A stretch of 64,000 nt of DNA, taken from positions 821,274 through 885,273 of the forward strand of contig CM074820.1 in the NCBI GenBank assembly GCA_037447605.1, written 5' to 3'. Each line of letters opens with the position of its first letter. Position 1 is the first letter of the stretch. Both the position numbers and the translations under genes were made by a program. This stretch comes from Zygnema circumcarinatum (lineage: Eukaryota > Streptophyta > Zygnematophyceae > Zygnematales > Zygnemataceae). The notes under the pieces were generated by a model. It had not been told where the DNA came from, searched no databases, and worked only from the letters and a program-made list of their open reading frames with translations. Shown here one piece after another: positions 39,226-50,971 of the stretch.

Positions 39226-41761
39226 ATGGACATGTGCATATCTTCCGCATGTGGCAGCCATAAACAGCTGCTTCTGTGCTCGGCTTCAGGCTCAAACTTG
39301 CTGATACGCGGCACTATCTGGAGGGACGGGTTTGCTCGACACAAAGGAAGTGATGTCGTTTTAGGGTTAGCAAAGGAGGAGCCACGGAATAATGTATGCT
39401 TAGATGGAAGAAGGGAAGCAGGATATATAAACTTAGGGAGTGAAATTAGGGTTAGGGTTAGGGTTAGGGCTAGTGCAACGAAGAATAGTGGAGAGGCTGG
39501 GTGGAGGGGTGTGTATGGAAGTGGAACTAGAGGCTGGGGAATTGAGATAGTTAAAGCGGCTAGGAGAGATGATATGGGAGGGTGGGAAGAAAGTGGAGCG
39601 CAGAGGGACTTTTGGGATGTTGGTCGAGAGGAGCGGGGATCGAGAGAAGGAGAGGGGGAGGGAGAGGGGAGGAATGGGAGTGCTGACGATGGTAGAGTTG
39701 GAAGGCCCGGAGTGAGAATTGGTGTGTCTGAAGCACGTGACGACTCTCTGTTAGGGAAGTATAATGGTAGAAGAGAGCAGCAGATAGGGGATGTCGGTGA
39801 ATTGAGGAGGAGGGATGAGAGATTGAGCTCGCAAGGTCGTGGAGATTCGTGGACTTACGACGCAGAAAATGGTTCCGTGGAGCTAGAAGGCCTGCGAGAG
39901 CTCCCGGAGGCAGGGAGAGAGCGGTTACTTACAGGGAGGAATGGAGCGAGGAGAAGTGATGAACGAGAGAGGCGGACCGAGATGGAAGAGAGGAGAGGCA
40001 GGAGAGGAGAGGTTTGGGAAGTAGATGAGCAGGCGGCTGAGCCTTCTGATATTCCGGAGGTGTTTTTTGAAGGTCGAACTCCTTACGAGGGTGTCCCAAT
40101 GCAAGGAAGAGAGCCAGTATACAGTGGAGGGTCAATGAGAGGTAGAGAGGAGAAGTCAGAAGGGTCAACGAGAGACTTGCCAGTTTTGAGTCCTTCATTA
40201 GCTACTGATCGGCCGCCTGATAAGCAATTTTTTGTGGATGAGGAGTATGATAGGCTGCTGGTGGAAGCAGATGCCTTGTACAAAGAAGGGAGAGAGGGCC
40301 TGGACGGTAAAGTAGAGGTAGCTGTAGCGGAGCAGATGCTCTATGAGGCTGTTAGGCTGCTAGACAGTGCAGCTCAACTGAAGCCCAGTGAACTCGCTCC
40401 CCTTGGGCAGTGTGGGAATGCGCTTTTAGCCCACGGAGAGCTGAAATTGAAGCTGGTACGGCAGTTTAGAGAAGCTATGGGTCCATTCAACCAGCCTATG
40501 AGAGGCGAGAGAGGGAGCAGGCTGGGTGGCTTGGGGAGAGGGGGTCCAAGTCAGGCAGAAGTGTTGAGATATGAGGAAATGGAGCAGCAGAGGCGGGAAG
40601 CAGAGGAGTTGATGTATGAGGTAGCAGATGAGTGCGACCGGCTCTTAATTGAGGCTGGCAGGCGATATAGGGCAGCGTTAACGCTAAACAATAGGGATGT
40701 CCGGGCTTTATATAATTGGGGGTTGGCACTCTGTTACAGGGGGCAGCTGATTGCAGATGAAGCAGAAGAGGTCAGCACTCTACAACTTGTTTCTTCCCCC
40801 CCCCCTCCGCTTCCCTTTCGCCTCCCCCTCCTGCTCCCTCGCTCCCTCGCCCCCTCTCCCACCCTTTACCTCGCTGCCTTCCCCCCTCCCCCCCTCTCCC
40901 TCTACATCTCCCCTTCTTGTTCAAGTAAAAACGATGGCATGCATGAAGGTGGAGGGTGCAGGGGTATGTTGAAGCTGCGGACAAAATGTTCCTGGCGGCA
41001 ATTGACAAATTTGAAGCCATGCTTGCCGTGAGCGATAAATGGCGGGCTGGCGGTACGCTCGGTAGAACCTCCCACTCTCCCTCACCCCCCAACTTTCACT
41101 CCCCCATATGTGTCTTTTTAAGGGAAAAGCTGGCCGTACAGAGAGTGTGAGAGAAACCGGTCAACCCACGATACTACGAGGGAAATGTGGGAGAGAGCTC
41201 TAGAAAAGTATAGCTCCTGCCTGACTCACTTTGTTTCTTACTCTTCCTCTTTCCTCGTTGCTTTGCCCTCTTCGAGAATAGTGATAGAGAGGAAAGGAGG
41301 GAGGAGAGGCCGAGGAGATAGGCTCTATTTCATAGAGCAGGATTTAAAGGGAGCGGGAGTCAGACTTTACTTTCCTGCGCTTCCTTATGTACCTTCAGAT
41401 GTTCTCTTGTGATCGCTCATGTGGATCAATAACCAATGTTCTACTGTGGCCAGTGCCTATACCGCCATTTAGCTGACTTCGGCTCCTTTCTTGGTGCACA
41501 GCTCTCCTGAATTGGGGCACCGCCTTAAGGGACCGTTCGCGGCTCCGACCAATGGGCAGTGGGGAGCGCATTCGGCTGCTTGAGCAGTGCAAGGAACTTC
41601 TGGAGGAAGCTTCCCAGCAGGAGCCCAAGAACAGGCAGGTCCGAGGGGCCCTTGCAGCGTGCAACATAGAGCTGCGGAGTGTTGTTAGATATGCCAAGGA
41701 AAGAGTGGAGGAGGAAAGGAGGCCTCTTCCGCCGCCGTCACAGTTGAAGGGGTGGTGGTGA
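39226..41761 (+). CDS. TPR-like protein, probably plastid (631 aa, 3 exons)
   Basis: Tetratricopeptide-like helical repeat protein of a plant type I recognise only in general form. Exons: 39226-40770, 40962-41052 and 41502-41761; phases 0 and 1; 632 codons with the stop. The C-terminal half (about 333-631) has the repeats: FFVDEEYDRLLVEADALYKE, LDSAAQLKPSELAPLGQCGN, DVRALYNWGLALCYRGQLI, then GYVEAADKMFLAAIDKFEAM (exon 2) and ALLNWGTALRDRSRL (exon 3 junction). The N-terminal half is disordered, Arg/Gly/Glu-rich. Residues 75-82 (RVRVRVRV) are encoded by a TTAGGG array. A TATATAAA box lies inside the frame at 39424 just before that array, so the true start could be the Met at 39574. The intron borders are CT-rich. 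Partner and role are unknown; a scaffolding or assembly role in the plastid is inference. Confidence 0.8.
39446..39469 (+). repeat. TTAGGG x4 array within coding sequence
   Basis: Four perfect hexamers in the first exon of the TPR-like gene, read in frame as Arg-Val repeats. It is the same hexamer as at 6612 and 60250. Immediately upstream are ACTTAGGG and the sequence TATATAAA. Confidence 0.95.
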
Positions 41762-42740
41762 AGAATCCGAGTGGTTTTCTGGTGGAGTGGGAGGTGTGGA
41801 GAGAAGCAATTTTGTCATGTCTGGGTTGGAGGGAGCACCTTATCAGCACTTTTGTCCCAATTAGCTTTTACTGCTCCCGCCAGTAGCCTTTAAAATCTAC
41901 TAGGCGATAAAAGCGTTTGTGGGATGGCTCTCCGACAGGTCATGTGAAGAGTGTGTTTTATGTTTCTATCATTGAGGCACGATTGCTGCTGTGTTTCATT
42001 TCTTGAGAAATAAAGCGTATCCTCCTCCCTTCCCTCTCGCCTATCCTTTACTTTCTCCCCTCCCTCGTCTCTTGCGCCTCTCCTCTCTCTTCACCTCTCC
42101 AGCTACTAGCTTCACTTATCCCCCGCCTCTGCTTATCTCCTCTCCTATCTTCTCTCACTTCCCTCTCCTCTCTTCTCTCCTCTCCTCTCCTTGATTCCCG
42201 TCTCAACGATCCTCCTTTCGCTCCACTCCTTTTCTTCCCTCCTCTCTCTTCTCCCTCCCTTCCACTCGTCTCAGCTATCCTCTCCTCTCGTTCCTCTCCC
42301 TCTTCCCTCTTTCCTTCTCTTCTCACCTATCCTCCCTCTCATTTCTTTGCTTACCTCTTCTCCTCTCTCCCCTCTCTCTTCCCTCTCGCCTCTCCACTCA
42401 TCTTTCTCCTACTCATCCACCTTGTTACTCTGCTTGTCTTTTCTCCCCCCTCTCTCACTCTCCTCTCTCTCCTCCCTCTCCTCTCACTATCCCTCTCGCT
42501 TCTCCTCTCTTTGTTCTCTTACTGACAGTCTCGGCCATTTTTCCTGAGCATTTACGAAGTTATCTACTAATTTATAGATCAATCAGACTTGGGGCTGTTC
42601 TCAAAGAGTGCGCATAAGAAACATGAAACAAAAATCACAGCAACGGCGTAGAATAAGCAAGAGCAGACCCAGCTACACCCAAGCACTCACAGAGATTCTT
42701 CCCATTGAGAGAGAGAAAGAGCTCGGTAAAAATGGCCTAC
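41762..42740. repeat. intergenic between two convergent genes, with CT tract
   Basis: 3' flanks of the TPR gene (+) and the Trx/AlgH gene (-). 42010-42530 is CCTCTCTTCTCTC-type polypyrimidine. 41762-42000 is normal sequence likely to include the TPR 3' UTR. No gene. Confidence 0.7.
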
Positions 42741-45700
42741 CTACAACAAACTCTTCTGTCTTCTTCTCCCTAAGTGACTCAAAACCTCCTCCCAGAGCAC
42801 CTCCTTTCTCTCGAAACGGCCTCCCTCAGCCCCCCACAGAGTCTCCAGGCTGCAGGTAGCCACATGCCATGCACCCACTTCTATTTCCCCCTTCAACTGA
42901 GATTCACTCCACCCCGAGTACCCCACAAAGAACCAAAATTCATCCGCCTCAGCCCCCCCTTTCGCCACTAGCTCTATAACGGACTTTAATATTTCCAAAT
43001 TTGTCCCCCAGAAAAGGCCTGGAAGTGCCTCTATGAAGCCGGGAACGCCCCTCCTTCGAGTCAAAATGATTGAAGGGAGAGCAATTTGAGCCAGCACAGG
43101 GCCTCCCAAGCCAATCACAGCGTCCTGGAGAAGGGTCCTTACATCTGGTTGGAGGGTGACAATTTCACTCCAGTTTATGGGATGGTTCAGGATGACCCCA
43201 GTTGGGCCTTCGTTGACTTTTAAAAGTAAGACGACAGATTTCTCGAACAGACTTGCATCGAGTTGGTTGGTCGCTATTAGAACAGAGCCCATTTGGGGTG
43301 AGGTCACGGCTTTACACTGCGTAGTGTCTTTGCTTGAAGGGCGTTGACTACCTCCTTTCAGTGTCTCTCGCATTTGCTCAGAGGCTTCTCCTTTGGACTC
43401 CCTCGACTTCTGAAGTTCGTCAACCTTTACTTTGATCGCCCGCCCTCCTTCAAGCAGACTTCCATCTTTCGACTGGTTATCTCCTGTCATCCAGATCCCT
43501 GAAAATACTTAGGAGAAGGAAGTCGAAAAAAGGAATAAAAGTTAGAAATAGAGCACACAGAGAGAGAGGGAGAGAAAGCGATTGATTCTAAAAGTTTCCG
43601 TTTTGCTGGTATTGACTACCTTAACCATCCTCAACTGAATGTCCGGCAACCTCCTCCTATTCCAACCCACATTCCACCCCTCCTCTCACCTTCTTGCACT
43701 CCTTGAGGTGGAGTTTTTTGCAAAATACGTGACCAACCCATAAATGAGAGCAACCCCTTCACCGTCGACAGTCCATCGTAAACTCGAGCTTCATCCTTTC
43801 TATGAGCAGGATATAAAACCACTGTAGGATATCCCGTCACCTTCACCCAAAAACAGGGAGAGGGGAAGATAAGCGAGCTTGGCATGCACGGACGGATTTG
43901 ACATTGAAACACAAACATTTGTTACGGACAAACATTGCAAACAACACTACGTATTGGGTATGAAAATAGGAAGCAGAAAACAAACATTTGCGGTGAATGC
44001 CTGAAAGCTGAAAAGTGAATGGGAACACATTTTCACGTTTCACTACTTTCTCATCGATGCATAAAAGACTGTTATGGCAAGGCATGACATATGCGCAAAA
44101 GATATCAAAACAACATCCAAACATCAAATGAGTCGTCTATATCTTATAAACATACCCTCAACCAGACAGTGAGAGAGAGAGGATGGGGGCAATGGGAAGC
44201 AAGGAGGGGAGGGAGTGGGAGGAGAGGGGTGGAAGAGGAGCCAGAGGGATAGGAGAGCGAGGAGGGAGAGCAATTGCAAGCAAGAGGGAGGGGGAGGGAG
44301 AGGGAGGAGATGGGTGAGCGAGGAGAACGGGAGAGAGAGCGAGCAGTGGAGCAATGGGAAGCAAGAAGGAGGGGGATGGCAATCCGAGGAGAGGGAGCAA
44401 GGAGGAGAACTGTGCGATGACTTTATCTATAGCAATGATCATGACTACCAGCATGGCAAACCTCGCATCCCTCTCAGAAAATTGAGAGTGCAAATACAGT
44501 TCGAAATCCAAGATACCTGCAAGCTTCCCTTTCCAGGGTTGGAGCAATCATTTGCAGTGCAATCCATACGCAACAGTAAGGGAATGTTCCCCTTGCGTCC
44601 TCCATTCTGTTTCTCCTTCTCCTCATCTTCCCTCCTGCTCTCATGTATGCTCTCCCTCTGCTCTGCAGGATCAAGAACACCAGCCAGCTGGCAGGGCATG
44701 ATTGGTAAGGACGCCTCTTTAGTGACAAGCGTGAAAGGGTCTTGTGTTAAACTTTCAGTTTACAAAGATGTGGAGAAGAGAAAGCAGGTGTTTCATAAAG
44801 CAATGAAATTGAAGTGTCATGGTTGAGTATTTCTTGACTGAAATAGGGTACGATGTCTATAAAGGAAAGGGTTGTAGACACACGCCATGGCTAGCTTCCT
44901 CCAAACAATGAAAAGGAAAAACGACTACAACGATGATAATGCCGCAGCTAAGTTGTTGCTGGTTAAAATCTTTACCAGTTGATTTCTAGGTAACGATTTC
45001 AACAATTGAAATGGTTGGCTTGCAATGGTTGCCAACCATTCCAAGAACCATTGGATGGCCAACCCTTGCCGTCCAATGGTTGGCCAATGCTTGCTAATCC
45101 AATGCAAGATTTCAAGAAAATACTCAGGTATTGGCTAATGTTCCGCGTAATCTCTCCTTACAGGATTAGAGATTGATCATGAAAGTGTAACAATTAGTTT
45201 AAACAATTTAAGGTTTACGAGCCTTTCTAGAAGTACCGTTCACTCATCAGATGAAAGCTCACCTGGTAGCATTTTGCTTTCATGGGGGCGCAGACTTTTT
45301 TGTGTTTCCTCAAAGACCAGCTCCATTCTGCGACAGAAACCGCACCATGGAGTGGTGTACAAAACCACTACGTCCCTCCAAGAAGCCTCAAGAAGTTCAC
45401 ATTCAAGTTCTAATTTCACTTTCCCCTTATTCAGCAGATGCATCTTCTGGAAGACCCCTACATTGTAACCTATTCCTCCTCCTCTAGCAGAAAGGAAATC
45501 CTCTGAAAGCATGTCTTCTTCAAATAGTTCTTCTTCATTGGTCACTTTGTGATTGCAGACTCGCCCTAAGACCAACTCATCAAAGGTGAGTAGGGTTACA
45601 GGAGCAATGCGACCAGGTCGCCGAAAAGTTCGGTGAATTAAAGGTGAGGGTTGAGGAGGTGAGTGCGAAGTTGCAGGAGGTGACGAATACATAGTTTTAG

Positions 45701-48700
45701 GAACTTGCTCTAACAAAACAGCTTCAATAAAACCGACAATAGATTCTTTTGTCATGGACACGTTTGGGGGAAATGCATAGTGTGCTTTCCACGATGGGTG
45801 GATGATTGCCAAAGATGGCACTTCAGTACCCAACCCCAATTTCTCTGGTAAAATTGTTTCTCCGTCCATGTAGAAAAAATTCAGCAACCCGGTTGGAGAC
45901 TCTTTCAAAGCCTCAATCTCCTCCCAGACGTCGGTTTCCTCACTTTCTGCTGTGCCTTTCCCTTCCAAATCCTCTACCTTTTCATCTCCCTCCTCCATTT
46001 TACCTGAAGTTATCCTTTCACCCTCCGCATCTAAACGTTCTTCTGTTCCTTCCCCGCCCATTCCATCACTCTGCAAATCGCTTTTTTGTTCGTCAAGTTC
46101 TACTGAACATTCACTTCCCTTACTAGCATACCCATCCACACCATCCCCTTGTCGTTCATCAACTGTCACTTCAACGAAGCCTTCATTTCTTAAACCCCCT
46201 TCCTGCAAGTTTGCTCGAACAATCTTTGCTGTTTTTGCGTCATCTTCTCTTTCCCCTCCAATTGGTTGGTCATTTATACCAGCCTTCCGTATCTCCAGCC
46301 TGCTAATACCGTCCTCCCTCCTCCCTCCCTCCCCCGTGACATCAACCAGACTGACTACCTCCTTCCCGCTGTTTTCACTAACACATTTCCAATCATCCCC
46401 TTCGTCAGAACCTTCCTGATCCTTACTTGGCTGCGCCTCGCCTTCTCCTACCTCAGTGCCCTGAACCCCTATAGACAATGCTTCCAAACCTGCATTGTAG
46501 CTTTCCTCTTCTCCCTCACCCTCCCTACTAACATGACTATTGTCCTTTGTACAAACCTGCCCCTGTCCTCCTGCGATTGTCCTTTCCCTTGCAATATTTT
46601 GCTCATTCCCTGAAGGGCCAGTTACAATTGCTTCTCTCACATCACCAAGCTCCTTAATATCTTGTCTAAGGTTCACATTTAGATCCATATTCAGCAGCTT
46701 CAAACCCAGCTGCATTGCCAAAGAGAGTGCTAATGAAGCCTGCTCTTCCTGCTCTTGTACCAAATACTTTCCTTCCTCCTTTGAATCGATACTATGAGAT
46801 GCCACTAAAGATAACTCCACAAACTTGGTCGATGACATTGCTTTTGTGGCATCCCCAACAGATGGTTTGTTCTCAGTATGACCTGATACTACCAGTTCCG
46901 ATCCATCATTTTTTCTTGTCCTTTCAAAGACTTCTCCGCTCGTTTTGGACCTTGATTCCTTCTGCATTTGCAATTTACGCTTTGCTACTGCTGCCATGGC
47001 TTTAGCACGTGCAAGGACTGCATAATGACGTGCCACCTCGCGGAATGTGTTGAAAACTATCTCTTGCTTGGTGAGAGGCAAGGGGCCGGCCCTTTCTAGA
47101 AAGAGAATTACTGAAGGCTTCTCTCCTTCAAAGGCATGAGGATACTCCTCTGGAATAAGCTGCAAATTGAGAACATTCAGTGATGATAGAAGAACGAATG
47201 TCAAACTGCGAGCATTAAAGCTCAATGCAAAAATCTTACACTGGCATGACGGCATTCGCATCAACTATTATCAAAAGGATGGAACAAAGACAAATTCCAA
47301 AGGTGTAAAGAAGAAAGAAACAAACAGATTAAGACCTTCCATTTGCAAAGAGTAATACAATCTAGACCCCATTTTGATCATCAGATTCGAAGAAGTATCG
47401 TGAGAGCAGCTCTCTTAAAGCATTCAAAGATCCCCTCACATGCTTTCAGATGCTTTCAAACTCTTTTTCATTCCTTGTTTCAAGAAAAAGGAAGAGGTCC
47501 TATAGTGCCTGAACACGTATACTATGTATCCGGCTTATAATAGAGACTTACCAGTCCTAACGGCGGCCTTGGAAGTTTCAAACTCCACTCCCAAATGTCT
47601 GTTTTCCCTCCGGGAAGAACAAAAAACTCAGGTTCGATGTCCATTGAATGAACAAGAAAAGCCCACGGTAACTCACTCAGCCTTGCATCCAAGTGACTCA
47701 GAATGGAACCATTCTTAACCAGACCATAGGCTGTAAGCCATGGTGTGAAAACACTGTTAGCCGCTTCTCCTCTCACAGACTGAAAGGCTTTCACAAAATT
47801 CTCTCTCTCTGCTAAAGTGCATTTAATAGAACCGCTTTGGTCAGCCTCTGTGTTTTCCTGCGAGCTGCTCTGATCTTTCGCTGAAATTGTCTCAGAGACT
47901 CCATTATCTGCATCTTTCTTCTCTGATTCACTACCTCCTTCTTTGATCTTGCTTGCTTCCAGTGACACATTGTCTTCATTGCTCTCTTCTAGCTTGTCCA
48001 ATGTTTCTTTATCCTTTGAACAGCTTGCCCCCCCTTTATCTGAATCTCTCACAACCCACTCCAAATCGTCTGTTTCCCCATTCCTGAGGTTCACTCTACC
48101 TTCCATTTCACAACCCCGTTCTTGCTCCTTATTGGATAGATCAATCTTGAGGGATCCACTGCCATCCTCACTTCCTCCTCCGCTTACCGCATGTACACTG
48201 CCATCATTATCACAAATTTGATTCGAGCCTCCGTCTTCAAGGTTTAGACATGCATCTTTCCCTTCACTGCAATCTCCTCGTTTAGCGGTCAAGTCATTGT
48301 CTCCCTTCACACTATCCTTTTCTGCATCTGCAATCAGATCCGTTGCAGATTCTGAAAGCCCTCCAATTCCACCTCCATCATGCTCCATGCTCTCATTGGT
48401 CATCAGGTAAGCTTTCTGCTGCAAACTTTTATGCCCCATAGTCTCCCGATCCAAGATTTCTTGTGACCACTTGCAATTATCCACAAGCACAATAGAACGA
48501 AGGGATGGCTCTGCCAAAGCATGCACTTCCCCCCAAGTTGATAACTGATGTAATGGAAGGTCTTTCCTCCTCAACTTGAACCAATATTTGGCTGCCTGAA
48601 GAATAGCTCTTGCTGACAGTACTCCTGAATACTTCGATTCGGAACCCTTTCCTACAAATGTCAGAACAGGCAGGGCTACATTTTCATACAGTTTCATGTG

Positions 48701-49984
48701 CTCCTTGTTTTTGTGAAGATCAATCCACTGGATTTTAATATTCTCAATACCGTCCAACTCCGAGTTGAAGAGATTCTCTACTTCGCGCATAAGCTGTCGA
48801 GAGACACCACACCCTGTTGGAACATCGAAAGGTTTTTACGTTAAATTAAGCCTCACAAGTCTCTAATGCGAAACGTTGCACAGAGACTAAATGGCGAAGA
48901 TAAAGAAATTCAGTAAATAAAGTTGCCGATAAGAAATTGTAGAGAAGACCTAGGCATCACTTCATTGCAATGACTTTATATTTCTTTTAGGGATCTAATA
49001 AGAACGAAAGATTAGATGTGCAATCAAATGAACTGTAATAAGAACTGGCTGGGCCGATAGAGGAAAAGGTAGGAAGCAACAACAATTCGCTGCAAAACTC
49101 CGGAAATGACACATTTCACTGATATGCCGGACAACAATATCGATCTGATTGGAAGTGTCGATTATCAAAGCTCGGCCAGTAATGAAACAATGAATGAGAC
49201 TAATGAAGGCAGACAGTTATAACTTGAGACAGAACATACGGAACACGAGCAAAAGTTTGGAACAACCGATAAACAAATGCGGATTCGGTGATGGACATGG
49301 AAAAACGTGAACATGGCACCAAAAAACCAGTATAATGGATTGTTGAGCAACTTGCTTAATCAATTGAGAACTGTATTCATTTTTTATTTCCTTATTCTTT
49401 TTGGCAACAACACACGTAGAAGTTTTCCTAGCTCGGATAGTGTCTTCAAGGCTGTGCCTCAAATTTGGTAGAAGCGAGGGCGGAAGTATTCATTGCTTAA
49501 GCATGTGCATAATTGAACCAATAATTCACATACAAGGTAATAAGTAATGAACGCCTCGGCCCTCTTCACTCTAGCAAGTCTCTCCACTGCACAAGGCATA
49601 GCCTTTCACATCATTATCCCGCGCATGTGAAAGCATAACAAGCATCCAGACATTCTCTAGGATCACAGTTATACTCCGCTTACTCCAATTCCAAAAAAAA
49701 TCACTCCAAATAACATTCAAACCCCTATCTCAAGACAGCCTGCACCGCTTTATCGCATGATGCCTGCATTTCCACTTCATAAGTTGAAAAAAATGCTCAC
49801 ATGGCACTGTGCTGAGACACAGAGTCAAGCTCCTCCTCCGCGAGCCTGCTCGGCACACCTCTGGCGCCACTTTCCGCCATGTCTGCTGCTCTTTCTGCTT
49901 GCCTAACGCCGCAGTCACAGCCGCCATGGAAAGGAGCCACAGAAGGAACGCAGAGATGGCCCTGCGCTCCGCCATGGCCGCCAT
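42741..49984 (-). CDS. secretory-pathway thioredoxin-fold / AlgH (UPF0301, DUF179) fusion protein (1465 aa, 6 exons)
   Basis: Exons: 49984-49801, 48813-47552, 47159-45263, 44662-44517, 43840-43690 and 43498-42741; all phases agree; 1466 codons with the stop. An N-terminal signal peptide (AISAFLLWLLSMAAVTAALG) points to the secretory route. Thioredoxin domain 1 is rebuilt across intron 1: STVPWCGVSRQLMREVENLF, with a CGVS (CxxS) site at residues 63-66. A second Trx-like fold follows the acidic linker (YPHAFEGEKPSVILFLERAG). Domain 3 has a full VLYTTPWCGFCRRMELVFEE site (CGFC, 1088-1091) and ends in TGYPTVVLYPAHRKDEARVY. The C-terminus from about 1283 is AlgH: SVLIATNQLDASLFEKSVVL, GVILNHPINWSEI, FFVGYSGWSESQL. 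It corresponds to Arabidopsis At3g19780-like proteins (recalled, unsure of exact length). Two long acidic Ser/Glu/Gly-rich linkers make it large. Likely a protein disulfide handling factor; the role of AlgH is unknown. Confidence 0.88.
44995..45110. repeat. cluster of CCAACCATT / AATGGTTGG words
   Basis: In intron 3 of the Trx/AlgH gene (just after exon 3). The motif occurs in both orientations (for example CCAATGGTTGGCCAATG) about eight times in 115 bp. A related cluster lies at 31660-31860. Confidence 0.75.
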
Positions 49985-50971
49985 GGCTGCCCCTCCCAGG
50001 CCCGCATACAGCTGGGACCCTTTCCTGCAGCTGCTCAGTTGCTCTCTTTTTTTTTCCGGCATCAGATAACAGGATTCTAACATTCAAGTACAATAGGTAC
50101 CGTACCTTAATAGTACGAATTGTACCTTTTGTGTACGAAAAGTGGCGAGGTCTATTATCTAGTGGGAGCTTATTAGGGCTAAGCGCACTCGCCACGTGGC
50201 GAGTCGCCAGACTTTAGGGCCTTACAATCACAGCCAAGATTTCAGCCAATCGCAGAATGTCAGGTCAGAAATTTGTACACGTGGCAATTCGTGATTGGTT
50301 ATTTCCTCAAAAAGGGAAACTGGTGAGCCACCCAAAGGCTCTGACCGTACTCGCTAGCCGTCCAAGAACCACCCGTACGGATTCCATCCGTACTGTACAT
50401 TTCTGCACCGTACGGACCGACTGCTGGCGCTTAGCCTCGCCAGGGACAGGCCACGACATTCAGATCCAGGGCCGCAGTACCGCCTCCAGCAGCGTCCCCT
50501 GGTGGAAGAACGTTAGTCCGTATTGGTGTCTGACAGCGGATATCTGCGTCCCAAGAGCGTGTACCTGGAGCCGGGCGGGTATGAAGCAGGACCACCAACG
50601 TCAGCACAACGCCATTCAGGAGCGCGTCAGGATGAGAGGAGGCTGCGGTTCCCACTCCCACTCCCACTCCCACTCCCACTCCCTTTCCCTCTACCTCCCC
50701 CTCTCGCTCTCCCTCTCCCTCTCTCTCTCTCTCCCTCTCCCTCTCCACTGGAGTTGGCAGGCATTGCGGCTTCAAGGAAGTCGCTCTGCATTTCAACTTG
50801 AAGGGAAAGGATTGGCAGACATAGTCCGTGGAGGCGCAGGGAGGAAGGGAAGGATGTGAGCAGGCGGGGAAGGGAAGGAGGAAGTACGGGATCGGGTCGG
50901 GCCTTATCGGACGAAAGCTCGCAGCTTGGAAGGTTCTAAGGCCTGTTGGTAGCTTCTTGCTCGCTTGATCC
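49985..50971. promoter_or_regulatory. bidirectional promoter region between Trx/AlgH (-) and acyl-CoA reductase (+)
   Basis: 987 bp between two start codons. It holds a perfect G-box palindrome GCCACGTGGC at 50191-50200, CACGTGGC at 50278, CCAATC at 50246 and its inverse ATTGG at 50294. GTACGG/CCGTAC words are iterated at 50090-50105 and 50345-50425. CT-rich repeats lie at 50650-50750. No TATA box is obvious on either side. No gene inside. Confidence 0.6.
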
